A stretch of DNA of 64,000 nucleotides from Paenibacillus dendritiformis. GTDB lineage: Bacteria; Bacillota; Bacilli; Paenibacillales; Paenibacillaceae. Both the position numbers and the translations under genes were made by a program. The number at the start of each line of letters is the position of its first letter. The stretch's first letter is position 1. The notes under the pieces are model-generated. The model was not told the origin of the DNA. It did not search any database and saw nothing but the letters and a program-made list of their open reading frames with translations. Below, piece by piece: positions 15,927 through 24,836 of the stretch. Location: assembly GCF_945605565.1 (NCBI RefSeq), contig NZ_OX216966.1, positions 2,341,001 through 2,405,000 on the forward strand. Direction: 5' to 3'.

Positions 15927-17288
15927 ATGAACATACAGGAAAGGACGTGGATGGCCTTGACCAAGCTGCTGCATCAATTGCCTACCGAGATTCGAATCGG
16001 CGTCATCGGACCGCTGGAACTGCTGCCGCTTATTTTGCAGACGCTCAAAGCGTTTCCTTCCTTTATTCCTGAGGTCAGGGTCTATCGGCATGAATCGGAA
16101 GCGATTGATCATACGCGGGAGCTGATGCACAACGTGGAGGTGCTGCTATTCTCCGGGCCCGAGCCGTACCGGCTGGCGAGACAGCGGCTCACCCTGCCCG
16201 TTCCTGCGCTCTATGTCCCGAGGAGCGGAACCGGGCTGTACCGGGCCTTGTTCCATCTCGATCATAAATGCGACATGCAGGCCTGTACCGCCGATTCGCT
16301 CTCGAAGCTGGCCGTGGAACGGGTGTTCACCGAGCTGGGCATACGCGGGATCGATATGTATTATTGTGAAGGAGATCTGCTGCTCTCGCGGGATGACGTC
16401 CTGCAATTTCATGTGCGGCACTACGAACAGGGGAAGAGCAGCGCGGCGCTGACAGGGAGCCGGGAGGTGTCGGAGATGCTCAGCATTTACGGCGTTCCGA
16501 ACGAATGGGTGATGCCCACCGAGCAGGACATCACGGTCAGCCTGGAGCGGGCGCTGCTCTCGACGGAGACCCGGCGCAGCAAGGAAACGCAGTTCGTCAT
16601 CGGACTCATTCATATGGAAGGAGCGGATATTGAGGGGCCGCAGCAGGACGCAGGCCGAACGAAGGAGCGAATACACCGGACGGTCCAGGGCTTCGTCGAA
16701 TCGCTGAACGGGCATGTCACCCAGATCAATGATTATGAATATTTGTTCGTGACGACGCGCGGAGCCTTCGAGGCGGTGACCGGAGGCTATAAATCGATCC
16801 AGCTCGCGAAGGAAATGGGAACGGCGTACGGCGTGACGATGAGCATCGGCGCCGGCTTCGGCACGAGCGCGAGCGATGCGGGCGTGCATGCCGAGCTTGC
16901 GCTGCGCCATGCCAAGGACGCCGGCGGCAATATTTGCTTCATCGTGCGCGAAGACCGCAGCATTATCGGCCCGCTGGAGATGGCCGAAGCGAACGAGTGC
17001 GATATGTCGCTGATCGACTTCAAGCTGGTGAAGGAAGCGGAAGCCGCCGGCTTATCCCCAATGCATCTGAGCAAGCTTGTCGCCCAAGTCGCCCGCACGG
17101 GAAGGACGGAATACAGTGCCTTCGAGCTGGCCGTCATTTTGAATATTACGGTACGGAGCACGCATCGCCTGCTCTCGCTCTGGCTGGATGGCGGCCTCAT
17201 CGAGATTGCGCGCGAGGTCAAGGCTCCGTCCAAGGGGCGGCCGAAGCAGATATACCGCTTCCCGTTCCTGGAGGATCTGGTGCGCTGA
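15927..17288 (+). CDS. Transcriptional regulator with degenerate GGDEF-like and C-terminal HTH domains
   Basis: This 453-residue cytosolic protein has three visible parts. Residues 1-200 resemble a ligand- or phosphate-sensing Rossmann-like module. Residues about 220-350 match the GGDEF fold but with NDYEY where GGDEF should be. The downstream SIGAGFGTSASDAG and ALRHAKDAGGN segments match the ADxALYxAKxxGRN signature, so it cannot be an active diguanylate cyclase. The last 75 residues form a winged helix (FELAVILNITVRSTHRLLSLWLDGG). The start at 15927 has GATGAGG upstream; ATG 15915 overlaps the lyase stop. As the last gene of the cluster it is the likely specific regulator. Confidence 0.75.
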   Translation: MNIQERTWMALTKLLHQLPTEIRIGVIGPLELLPLILQTLKAFPSFIPEVRVYRHESEAIDHTRELMHNVEVLLFSGPEPYRLARQRLTLPVPALYVPRSGTGLYRALFHLDHKCDMQACTADSLSKLAVERVFTELGIRGIDMYYCEGDLLLSRDDVLQFHVRHYEQGKSSAALTGSREVSEMLSIYGVPNEWVMPTEQDITVSLERALLSTETRRSKETQFVIGLIHMEGADIEGPQQDAGRTKERIHRTVQGFVESLNGHVTQINDYEYLFVTTRGAFEAVTGGYKSIQLAKEMGTAYGVTMSIGAGFGTSASDAGVHAELALRHAKDAGGNICFIVREDRSIIGPLEMAEANECDMSLIDFKLVKEAEAAGLSPMHLSKLVAQVARTGRTEYSAFELAVILNITVRSTHRLLSLWLDGGLIEIAREVKAPSKGRPKQIYRFPFLEDLVR

Positions 17289-17330
17289 CAGCGCCGGCGG
17301 CAGGCCCGGCCTGTCCCGTCATCGAATGCA

Positions 17331-17368
17331 ACAAATAACCATGGATGTCCCTATCCATGGTTATTTGT
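17331..17368 (+). terminator. Perfect 15-bp hairpin ending the sugar cluster
   Basis: ACAAATAACCATGGA pairs perfectly with TCCATGGTTATTTGT around an 8-nt loop. There is no T run after it, so termination is plausible but not canonical. The NCATGG-centred stem could also be a protein-binding site. Confidence 0.6.
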
Positions 17369-17387
17369 CCTACTGCCTTCCCATACG

Positions 17388-17419
17388 ATTAAAGTAAACC
17401 ACTATTAAAGTAAACCACT
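17388..17419 (+). repeat. 16-bp perfect tandem duplication
   Basis: ATTAAAGTAAACCACT occurs twice with no gap (17388-17403 and 17404-17419), ending right before the ribosome binding site GGATAGGAG of the next gene. It may be a recent slippage or a pair of operator half-sites. Confidence 0.85.
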
Positions 17420-17436
17420 ATGGATAGGAGAATTCG

Positions 17437-17976
17437 ATGAGACCACGCCAATTTCGGACCGGCCCCGTTCTGGCCGTATTACTGTTTTTGCTCGTACTGT
17501 GGCCTGCCATGCAGCTGTATGGAATGTTGAAGCCGTCCCACACTTCATCCGATCCGCTATCGATGCTGTATGAGGTTGCCCAGTTCCAGATGAGTCTCTG
17601 GCAAGGAACGATGCAGGAGGCGAAGCGGTACGAGTCGACCGCTCCGCTGAACAAAGTCAAGCTGGTCGCCTATTCGGCCGGCTATACGCATGACCGGCTC
17701 GTACGGGCGGTTGGAGGCGATCGGCTGGCTCCGCTTCCCGGTCTAAGCCGGTTCGTAGAATTCATCACGGTCCTGCAGATTAGCGGCGATCGGCAATTGA
17801 CCGATCTGGAGCGGGAGGTTCTCGAGCAGGCCGCAGCCATCGCGCCTCAGCTGTCGGACAGCTACGCCGGCCTGTTCCATTCGTCAGGCAAGATTATCGG
17901 CTCGAAGAACGAGGCCCTTCAAGCGGCCGATCAGCGCCTCGCCGAGACCCTGGAGCGTTACTTCCATCCTGAATAG
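17437..17976 (+). CDS. Conserved hypothetical membrane-anchored protein, 179 aa
   Basis: I do not recognise the family. A single N-terminal hydrophobic segment (LAVLLFLLVLWPAMQLYGML, about residues 11-30) after a basic start suggests an uncleaved membrane anchor with an extracytoplasmic helical domain of about 145 residues. The ATG at 17437 is preceded by GGATAGGAG. It lies alone between the sugar cluster and hemA, in the place where B. subtilis has ysxD, but I cannot support homology to YsxD by eye. Confidence 0.7.
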   Translation: MRPRQFRTGPVLAVLLFLLVLWPAMQLYGMLKPSHTSSDPLSMLYEVAQFQMSLWQGTMQEAKRYESTAPLNKVKLVAYSAGYTHDRLVRAVGGDRLAPLPGLSRFVEFITVLQISGDRQLTDLEREVLEQAAAIAPQLSDSYAGLFHSSGKIIGSKNEALQAADQRLAETLERYFHPE

Positions 17977-18104
17977 CAATCAATCATTTGCGTGACATCC
18001 CTCGCAAGGAATGATAGTATAAGGTTCGCACGGCAAGTACAGACTAATTTTGACATGCATTTCATAATATCTTCAAATTACGCTCCGACGGGCATGTTCA
18101 ACTA

Positions 18105-18121
18105 TGTTATAATGATTATCA
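18105..18121 (+). promoter_or_regulatory. hemA promoter with PerR/Fur-type box over an extended -10
   Basis: TTATAATGATTATCA (18107-18121) has the 7-1-7 inverted repeat of PerR/Fur boxes; the left half is PerR-like and the right half Fur-like. The same bases form an extended -10 (TG at 18105-18106, then TATAAT 18108-18113), so a bound repressor would block RNA polymerase. hemA of B. subtilis is known to be under PerR, which makes peroxide-responsive control of this operon a reasonable prediction. Confidence 0.65.
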
Positions 18122-18164
18122 ATTGATAATATTCAAAATTTTATCAAAAGCAGGTGAATGAGCA

Positions 18165-19550
18165 ATGCACATCGTGGTCGTCGGCATGAATTATCGTACG
18201 GCGCCTGTGGAGATACGGGAGAAGTTCGCGCTGCCGGAGAAGGATTGGCAAGAGGCCATCCGGCAACTGCGGAACACGAAGAGCGTCATGGAATGCGTGA
18301 TGGTGTCGACATGCAACCGCACTGAAATGTACGTTGTCGTCGATCGTCTGCATATGTGCGGTTATTTCATCCGCAGCTTCATGGAACAATGGTTCGGAAT
18401 TCCAAGGCAGCAATTCACGCCTTACTTATATATATATGAAGATGATCAAGCGGTGGAGCATTTGTTCCGGGTCACATCCGGTCTCGATTCGATGGTTATC
18501 GGCGAGACGCAGATCTTGGGGCAGATTCGTACGGCCTTTTTGTTCGCGCAGCAGGAAGGAACGACCGGCACCTGGTTCAATACGCTGTTCAAGCAGGCGA
18601 TTACGCTGGCCAAGCGGGCTCATGCCGAGACGAACATCAATGACAATGCGGTCTCGGTCAGCTATGCCGCGGTCGAACTGGGCAAGCGCATCTTCGGCTC
18701 CTTCCAGGGCAAGAAGGTATTGATTCTCGGAGCGGGCAAGATGAGCGAGCTGACCGTCAAGCATCTGTATTCGAACGGCGCGGCCGAAGTGATGGTCGTG
18801 AACCGGACATTTTCTCGTGCCCGGGAGCTGGCCGACCAATTCCATGGCCGGGCCGGCACGCTGGAGGATGCCGGGGAGTTCCTGCGCGATGCGGATATTG
18901 TGATCAGCTCGACCGGAGCCCAGCAGTACATCATGACTTCGCAGGATGTGGAGCGGGTGATGAAGCAGCGCAAATCGCGCCCCCTCTTCCTGATTGACAT
19001 CGCCGTGCCGCGGGATCTCGATCCCGAGATCGGCAGCGTGTCGAATGTGTTCCTGTACGACATCGATGATCTGGAAGGCATCGTAGAGAGCAATCTGGAG
19101 CAGCGCCGCAAGGAAGCCGCCAAGATTGAAGCGATGATTGCGAGCGAGCTGGACGAATACCGCCAATGGTTGAAGATGCTTGGCGTGACTCCGGTCATCC
19201 GCGCCCTCCAGACGAAGGCGGAGCGCATCCATCAGGATACGCTGGAGAGCCTGTTCAACAAGCTTCCGGACTTGTCCGAGCGGGAAGTGAAGCTGATTCG
19301 CCGTCTTACGAAGAGCATGCTGAACCAGATGATGCATGATCCGATCTTGCAAATCAAGGAGCTTGCTGCAGAGAAGAACGGGGAAGAGGCGCTTCATCTG
19401 TTTACCCAACTGTTCTCCCTGGAAGAGACGATGGCTGCTTCCGAGCCGGACAAGGGAACGAAGCGGGAATCCGCTGCGCTCTCCTCCCGGCGCGAGGAAG
19501 AGCCGGAACGAACCAAGCCGGTTCTGTCATGGGCCGCGGTAACTTGGTAG
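18165..19550 (+). CDS. hemA: Glutamyl-tRNA reductase
   Basis: The first committed enzyme of the C5 haem pathway reduces glutamyl-tRNA to glutamate-1-semialdehyde with NADPH. The catalytic Cys50 is in the conserved STCNRTE motif. The NADPH-binding Rossmann motif VLILGAGKMSE is near residue 190, and the C-terminal dimerisation helices run from about 330. The last 40 residues are a charged, probably disordered tail. The ATG has AGGTGA upstream. It starts the hemA-hemX-sirC-hemC-cobA/hemD-hemB operon, all on the plus strand with gaps under 60 bp. Confidence 0.97.
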   Translation: MHIVVVGMNYRTAPVEIREKFALPEKDWQEAIRQLRNTKSVMECVMVSTCNRTEMYVVVDRLHMCGYFIRSFMEQWFGIPRQQFTPYLYIYEDDQAVEHLFRVTSGLDSMVIGETQILGQIRTAFLFAQQEGTTGTWFNTLFKQAITLAKRAHAETNINDNAVSVSYAAVELGKRIFGSFQGKKVLILGAGKMSELTVKHLYSNGAAEVMVVNRTFSRARELADQFHGRAGTLEDAGEFLRDADIVISSTGAQQYIMTSQDVERVMKQRKSRPLFLIDIAVPRDLDPEIGSVSNVFLYDIDDLEGIVESNLEQRRKEAAKIEAMIASELDEYRQWLKMLGVTPVIRALQTKAERIHQDTLESLFNKLPDLSEREVKLIRRLTKSMLNQMMHDPILQIKELAAEKNGEEALHLFTQLFSLEETMAASEPDKGTKRESAALSSRREEEPERTKPVLSWAAVTW

Positions 19551-19577
19551 ACGGCGTTCAGGAGGCGGCGGGTTCAT

Positions 19578-20393
19578 ATGTTGACGAATAGCTGGATTTA
19601 CGATGCGATTATTTACACATATGCCCTGAGCCTTCTGTTTTATTTTTCCGATACCGTGGGGAGGAATCGGAGAGCGAAGCGGATGGGCACAGGGCTTCTT
19701 GTTTTTGTATGGGTGCTGCAGACCATATTTCTCGTCGTGCGCATTATCCGTCATCAGGATGTCCCGATCATCAGCAGCTTTGAGTTCATGTTTCTGTTCT
19801 CCTGGCTGCTCGTTACGGCATCCTTGGCGATCAACCGGTTTTTTTCTATCGAGTATGTCGTATTTTTTGTCAATCTCGTCGGGTTTGCGCTGCTGATTAT
19901 CAATATGCTGAATGATCCGACGTCTTCTTCCGTCATGGCGGATTGGGAGATGATGCACAATTTGCTTGTCTTTCATATTGCGCTTGCCGCCTGCGGGTTC
20001 GCGGCCTTGACCGTGGGCGCGATCTTTTCGGGGATGTACGTCTTTTTGCACCATCGTCTCAAGAGAAGGCAATGGTCGGAAGCGGTGCGGCGCTTGCCCA
20101 GCCTGGAGCGGATAGAACGAATGTCTTATTTCGCCGTCATCGTCGGGATACCGTTCTTCCTGCTCTCCTTGGCGGTCGCCATCGGCGTTGTCTTGCTGGG
20201 CAACCGGATCGAGCTCTTGACCGATTTCAAGATTTGGTTCACTTTGATTGCCCTTGCTCTTTATTGTTCTTATTTTTGGGTACGATCCCGTGCCGTGCTG
20301 ACAGGATTTCGGCTCGCCTTGTGGAATGTAGGATGTTATGCGTTTATGGTGTTGAATTTCAGCTTGAATTCCTTATCGGCATTTCACCGCTAG
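19578..20393 (+). CDS. hemX: HemX-like cytochrome c assembly membrane protein
   Basis: A polytopic protein (271 aa, about eight membrane helices) of the CcmC/CcsA-like HemX type. In Bacillus HemX lowers the amount of glutamyl-tRNA reductase and is encoded directly after hemA, as here (27-bp gap). The conserved WEMMHNLLVFHIALAACGF segment with His is visible near residue 120-140. Membrane location and family are clear; the regulatory role is taken from Bacillus. Confidence 0.88.
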   Translation: MLTNSWIYDAIIYTYALSLLFYFSDTVGRNRRAKRMGTGLLVFVWVLQTIFLVVRIIRHQDVPIISSFEFMFLFSWLLVTASLAINRFFSIEYVVFFVNLVGFALLIINMLNDPTSSSVMADWEMMHNLLVFHIALAACGFAALTVGAIFSGMYVFLHHRLKRRQWSEAVRRLPSLERIERMSYFAVIVGIPFFLLSLAVAIGVVLLGNRIELLTDFKIWFTLIALALYCSYFWVRSRAVLTGFRLALWNVGCYAFMVLNFSLNSLSAFHR

Positions 20394-20408
20394 ATGGGAG
20401 TGGAGAAC

Positions 20409-21149
20409 ATGGAGCATACGGATGAGCCCTATCCGCTGTATCCGATGATGCTTCGGCTGGCCGGGCGCCGGTGCGTCGTGGTCGGAGGCGGGCCCGTTGC
20501 CGCGCGCAAAGTATCATCATTGCTAGCCAGCGGCGCCGAAGTCACGGTGGTCAGCCCGAGGTTGACGCCGGAGCTTGGGCGCTTGGCATATGAGGGCCGG
20601 ATCGTTCATCGGGAACGCGAATATGAGCCGGCCGACGTGAAGGGAGCCCTGCTCGTATTCGCGGCCACGGATCGTCCGGCCGTGAACGAGCGGGTGGCGG
20701 AGGATGCCCGCCGGGCCGGAGCGCTGGCCAATCTGGCGCATCATCCGGAGGGCAGCGACTTCGCCAACCCCGGTTCCGCGCGCAAAGGGATGATTCAGGT
20801 GGCGGTCTACGCAGGCGGAGCGAGCCCGACGTTGACCCGCCGGCTTACGGCGAAGCTGGCCGGGCAGGTGGATGACGGGCTGGCCGATCTGGCGGCCCGT
20901 CTCTCGTCGGCCCGCCGGGATACTAGAGCCCGCGTCGAGGCGCCGGAACGCCGTCACGAGCTGCTGCGCCGGTATGCCGGCGTCTGCTGGCAGGCCTATG
21001 AGCAGGGCAAGGAAGCTCCCGCTTGGGAAGAGTGGCTCGAACGCCAATGTCCGGATTCGAGGCGCTCGCCTGGAACGGACGAAGCACCTGGCATGGAAGG
21101 ACTGTCTGGCGCGGAAGCCGGGCCGAACGGCAAGGCGCGGCGAAGGTGA
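20409..21149 (+). CDS. Precorrin-2 dehydrogenase / sirohydrochlorin ferrochelatase-like (SirC/Met8/CysG-B)
   Basis: An NAD-dependent enzyme on the branch from uroporphyrinogen III to sirohaem. The nucleotide-binding motif VVVGGGPVAARKV is near residues 18-30. LLVFAATDRPAVNERVAEDAR and FANPGSARKGMIQVAVYAGGASPTLTR follow the family pattern, including the conserved SPTLTR. The start at 20409 has GGGAGTGGAG three bases upstream; ATG 20394 directly abuts the hemX stop without a site of its own. The C-terminal 40 residues are basic and low in complexity. Together with the CobA half of the later fusion it gives a local path to precorrin-2 and sirohydrochlorin. Confidence 0.88.
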   Translation: MEHTDEPYPLYPMMLRLAGRRCVVVGGGPVAARKVSSLLASGAEVTVVSPRLTPELGRLAYEGRIVHREREYEPADVKGALLVFAATDRPAVNERVAEDARRAGALANLAHHPEGSDFANPGSARKGMIQVAVYAGGASPTLTRRLTAKLAGQVDDGLADLAARLSSARRDTRARVEAPERRHELLRRYAGVCWQAYEQGKEAPAWEEWLERQCPDSRRSPGTDEAPGMEGLSGAEAGPNGKARRR

Positions 21150-21207
21150 GGCGGCAGCTGCTGGACAGGAATAGCAGGCTATCAGGCAGGCAATAAGGAG
21201 GATTCAT

Positions 21208-22128
21208 ATGCGTACAATTATCGTTGGAACCCGGCAAAGCGCCTTGGCGCTTACCCAGACCGGCCACGTCATCTCCGCGTTGGAAGCGATCTGCGCGCGG
21301 AAAGGCTTGCCCTACCGGTTCGAGATTCGGAAAATCGTGACCAAAGGGGACCGTATCCTGGATGTTACGCTCTCGAAGGTCGGCGGCAAGGGGTTGTTCG
21401 TCAAGGAGATCGAGCAGGCGTTGGCGGATCGCGAGATAGATATGGCGGTCCACAGCATGAAGGACATGCCGTGGCAGCTTCAGGAAGGGCTAATGGTTGG
21501 AGCCATTCCGAAGCGGGAGGATCCGCGCGACGGCTTGATCATGAAGACGGGAAGCTCCTTGGACGATCTGCCGCAGGGCGCAACGGTAGGCACGAGCAGC
21601 CTGCGCCGCTCCTGTCAGCTGCAGGCGCTGCGGCCTGACTTGAAGATTGAACCGCTGCGCGGCAATATCGACACCCGCCTGCGCAAGCTGGAGACGGAGG
21701 GGCTGGATGCCATCGTGCTGGCGGCGGCAGGGCTCCACCGCATGGGATGGCAGGATCGCATCACCTCCTATTTGTCTGAGGAGGAATGCGTGCCTGCGGT
21801 AGGGCAAGGCGCCCTCGGCATCGAATGCCGCGAGGAAGATGAAGACCTGCGCAAGCTGCTGGAATGCTATCATGATGCGGATACCGCCCGCACGGTGCAG
21901 GCGGAACGGGCTTTTCTCGGCCGGCTCAACGGCGGCTGCCAGGTGCCGATCGGCGCGCACGCGGTGCTTGTCGGGGCCTGTGGCACGGTGCGGCTGACCG
22001 GATTGGTCGGTTCCGCCGAAGATGGAACGATATTGAGAGAAACGATGGAAGGGGAACATCCCGAATCGCTCGGTGTTGCGGTCGCTCAGCGGCTGTTGGA
22101 TCGCGGCGCGGACCGGATGCTGCCTTAA
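21208..22128 (+). CDS. hemC: Porphobilinogen deaminase (hydroxymethylbilane synthase)
   Basis: It joins four porphobilinogen units into hydroxymethylbilane in the cytosol. The 306-residue protein has the usual length. The dipyrromethane cofactor is attached to Cys244 in [15 protein letters not shown] (about 77-84) and the [11 protein letters not shown] and [12 protein letters not shown] arginine motifs bind the acidic side chains. AAGGAGGA lies seven bases before the ATG. Confidence 0.97.
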   Translation: MRTIIVGTRQSALALTQTGHVISALEAICARKGLPYRFEIRKIVTKGDRILDVTLSKVGGKGLFVKEIEQALADREIDMAVHSMKDMPWQLQEGLMVGAIPKREDPRDGLIMKTGSSLDDLPQGATVGTSSLRRSCQLQALRPDLKIEPLRGNIDTRLRKLETEGLDAIVLAAAGLHRMGWQDRITSYLSEEECVPAVGQGALGIECREEDEDLRKLLECYHDADTARTVQAERAFLGRLNGGCQVPIGAHAVLVGACGTVRLTGLVGSAEDGTILRETMEGEHPESLGVAVAQRLLDRGADRMLP

Positions 22129-22143
22129 AAGGGGAGATATCGG

Positions 22144-23712
22144 ATGGAGCAGCACCCCCGCCCGAAGGGCGTCGTCTATTTGGTCGGCGCCGGGCCCGGA
22201 GATGCCGGATTGATTACGGTAAAAGGACTGCGCTGTCTGCAGGAAGCGGATGTTGTCGTCTATGACCGCTTGGCAGGTCCGCGTCTGATGCAGTACGCCA
22301 AGCGCGGAGCCCGCAAAATATATGTAGGGAAGCTGCCGGATCGCCATGCGATGAAGCAGGAAGACATCAACCGGCTGCTCGTCGAGTTGGCCTTGGAGGG
22401 GCATACGGTGACCCGGCTGAAGGGCGGGGATCCTTGCGTATTCGGACGCGTGGGCGAGGAGGCGGCCTTGCTGGCGGAGCATGGCATCCGCTATGAGATC
22501 GTCCCCGGCGTAACCTCCGCCGTGGCGGCGCCGGCGTATGCCGGAATTCCGGTGACCCATCGGAATCGAGCGTCGTCCTTCTGCGTCGTTACCGGCCACG
22601 AGAGTCCGGACAAGCTGGACGAGATGATCGAATGGGACAAGCTGACGCAAGCGACAGGGACGCTGCTCTTTCTGATGGGCGTGGCGAAGCTGCGCTATAT
22701 CGCGGAGCGGCTGATGACCTGCGGGCGCGCTCCGGATACGCCGGTGGCGCTCGTCCGCTGGGGAACGCGGGCGGAGCAGGCGACGATAACCGGCACGCTG
22801 GCCACGATTGCCGATGAGGTGGAGCGGGCCGGCTTCGGATCGCCGGCCGTCATCGTCGTCGGCGAGGTCGTGCTGGAGCGGGAGCGCCTGCAATGGGCGG
22901 AGAGCCGCCCGCTGTTCGGCCGGCGCGTGCTGGTGACGCGCGCCCGGGACCAAGCGAGCGAGTTGACGCGCCGGATTGAGGATGCCGGCGGGGAGCCGTA
23001 TGAGTATCCGGTTATCGAGCTCAGAATGCCGGAATCGCCGGCTTCCCGCGAAGCGCTGCGCAAGGCGCTCACCCGGCCGGACGCGTATGATTGGCTCGTG
23101 CTGACGAGCGTCAACGGCGTCCGCTTCTGGTTCCGCCACCTGCGGGAGCATGGAGCGGATATCCGTCAGTGGGCCCATGTCCGCATCGTCTCGGTAGGGC
23201 CGAAGACGACGGAGGCGCTGCAGGAATATGGAATCCAACCGGATATTGCCGCATCCCAGTTCAGCCAGGAAGGCGTCTGGGATGCGCTGCGTCCTCATGC
23301 CGCAGCCGGGCAGCGGGTGCTGCTCGCGCGCGGAGACTTGTCCCGATCGTGGCTGAGGGAGACGATGGACGCGCATGGACTGCATGCGGACGAGGTGGAT
23401 CTGTACGAGACAGTGCTGCCGGAGGAAGACGACCCGGAACTAATCGAAATGCTGGAACAGCAGATGATTCATATCGTGACCTTCACCAGTTCCTCGACCG
23501 TGACCAACCTGATGGCGGCGCTGCGCCGGATGGGGATGGACGATCCTGCGCAGGCCTTGCGCGGCGCCAGCATCGCCTGTATCGGAGAGATTACGGCGCG
23601 GACGGCCCGGGAAGCCGGACTGCACGTTGACGCGATCGCGGCTTCCTCGACGATCGATGGACTGATGGAGGCCATGTTGGAGTTAGGCAAGATGAAGAAT
23701 AAGCTTTTTTGA
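22144..23712 (+). CDS. Fused uroporphyrinogen-III C-methyltransferase / uroporphyrinogen-III synthase (CobA-HemD)
   Basis: Two enzymes occur in one chain of 522 aa. Residues about 8-250 are the SAM-dependent methyltransferase making precorrin-2 (VYLVGAGPGDAGLITVKG; VVYDRL; TVTRLKGGDPCVFGRVGEE; GVTSAVAAPAYAGIPVTHR). Residues about 258-515 are HemD, which closes hydroxymethylbilane to uroporphyrinogen III (VLVTRARDQASELTRRIEDAGG; YDWLVLTSVNGVRFWF; FTSSSTVTNL). HemD serves the haem path, while CobA diverts its product toward sirohaem or cobalamin. The joint is near base 22915. GGGGAGAT precedes the ATG. Confidence 0.94.
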   Translation: MEQHPRPKGVVYLVGAGPGDAGLITVKGLRCLQEADVVVYDRLAGPRLMQYAKRGARKIYVGKLPDRHAMKQEDINRLLVELALEGHTVTRLKGGDPCVFGRVGEEAALLAEHGIRYEIVPGVTSAVAAPAYAGIPVTHRNRASSFCVVTGHESPDKLDEMIEWDKLTQATGTLLFLMGVAKLRYIAERLMTCGRAPDTPVALVRWGTRAEQATITGTLATIADEVERAGFGSPAVIVVGEVVLERERLQWAESRPLFGRRVLVTRARDQASELTRRIEDAGGEPYEYPVIELRMPESPASREALRKALTRPDAYDWLVLTSVNGVRFWFRHLREHGADIRQWAHVRIVSVGPKTTEALQEYGIQPDIAASQFSQEGVWDALRPHAAAGQRVLLARGDLSRSWLRETMDAHGLHADEVDLYETVLPEEDDPELIEMLEQQMIHIVTFTSSSTVTNLMAALRRMGMDDPAQALRGASIACIGEITARTAREAGLHVDAIAASSTIDGLMEAMLELGKMKNKLF

Positions 23713-23746
23713 ACAACCCCGATAACTTTCCAAGGAGGCAATCAGT

Positions 23747-24751
23747 ATGGCATATCCGACAACACGGCTCCGCCGCCTGCGCGGGACGGCGGCCATTCGC
23801 AATATGGTGAGAGAGACGGTGATTACTCCGCATGATCTCATCATGCCTGTATTTGTAACCTGCGGCACCGGAATCAAGGAAGAGATTGCATCGATGCCGG
23901 GCGTATACCATTTCTCCCTCGATCTGCTCGATGCGGAAATCGATGAGATCGCGGCGCTCGGCATTCCGGCAATCGTGCTCTTCGGCGTGCCGGAGACGAA
24001 GGATGCGGCAGGCAGCTCCGCGTTTGAAGAGGATGGAATCGTGCAGCGGGCGACGCGCCAGATCAAGGCCCGCCACCCGGAGCTGCTCGTTATCGCGGAT
24101 ACGTGCCTGTGCCAATATACGGACCATGGCCATTGCGGGATGATTCATGTGCATGAGGCCAACGGGGTGAAGACCGGAATCGTGGACAATGACGAGTCGC
24201 TCGCTTATCTGGTGCGCACGGCGGTATCCCAAGCCGCGGCGGGCGCCGATATTATCGCTCCCTCCAATATGATGGACGGCTTCGTGCACGCCATTCGGGC
24301 CGGCCTGGACGAGGCGGGCTTCGAATCGGTTCCGATTATGTCCTATTCGGTCAAATACGCCTCCGCCTTCTATGGCCCGTTCCGGGATGCGGCTCATTCC
24401 GCTCCGCAGTTCGGCGACCGCAAGACGTATCAGATGGATCCGGCCAATGCGCGTGAAGCGCTGCGCGAAGCGGAAGCCGATGTCGCCGAAGGGGCGGACA
24501 TGCTGATGGTGAAGCCGGCGATGGCCTATATGGATATTATCCGTACGCTGAAGGACCAATTCGATCTTCCGGTCGTCGCTTATAATGTCAGCGGCGAATA
24601 TTCCATGATCAAGGCGGCTGCCCTCCAGGGCTGGATCGATGAGAAGGCAGTGACGCTGGAGCTGCTGGTCGGCTTGAAAAGAGCGGGAGCGGATACGATC
24701 ATTACTTACCATGCGAAGGACGCGGCCCGCTGGCTGAAGGAAGCGGAGTAA
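23747..24751 (+). CDS. hemB: Delta-aminolevulinic acid dehydratase (porphobilinogen synthase)
   Basis: Condenses two ALA molecules to porphobilinogen. The 334-residue protein has the two Schiff-base lysines in [15 protein letters not shown] and [10 protein letters not shown]. It also has the cysteine-rich zinc site [14 protein letters not shown], so it is the zinc-dependent type. CCAAGGAGGCAATCAGT places a good ribosome binding site before ATG 23747. It ends the hemA operon at the terminator near 24780. Confidence 0.97.
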   Translation: MAYPTTRLRRLRGTAAIRNMVRETVITPHDLIMPVFVTCGTGIKEEIASMPGVYHFSLDLLDAEIDEIAALGIPAIVLFGVPETKDAAGSSAFEEDGIVQRATRQIKARHPELLVIADTCLCQYTDHGHCGMIHVHEANGVKTGIVDNDESLAYLVRTAVSQAAAGADIIAPSNMMDGFVHAIRAGLDEAGFESVPIMSYSVKYASAFYGPFRDAAHSAPQFGDRKTYQMDPANAREALREAEADVAEGADMLMVKPAMAYMDIIRTLKDQFDLPVVAYNVSGEYSMIKAAALQGWIDEKAVTLELLVGLKRAGADTIITYHAKDAARWLKEAE

Positions 24752-24779
24752 GGCACCGGGTTCTCCCGTCATCAAATAA

Positions 24780-24814
24780 CCCCCGGACGGTCCGCCTTGG
24801 CGGCCATCCGGGGG
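24780..24814. terminator. Bidirectional hairpin between convergent hemB and crp-like gene
   Basis: CCCCCGGACGG pairs with CCATCCGGGGG (one G-T mismatch) around an inner CCGCC/GGCGG stem. No T run is present on the plus side, but its place between converging genes supports use from both directions. Confidence 0.7.
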
Positions 24815-24836
24815 TATGAATTATCGGATAGAGCGG

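Noticed and set aside
21490..23385. 631-codon open frame antisense to hemC and cobA-hemD
   Set aside because: It crosses two well-supported genes, has no ribosome binding site, and its composition is that expected from codon bias.
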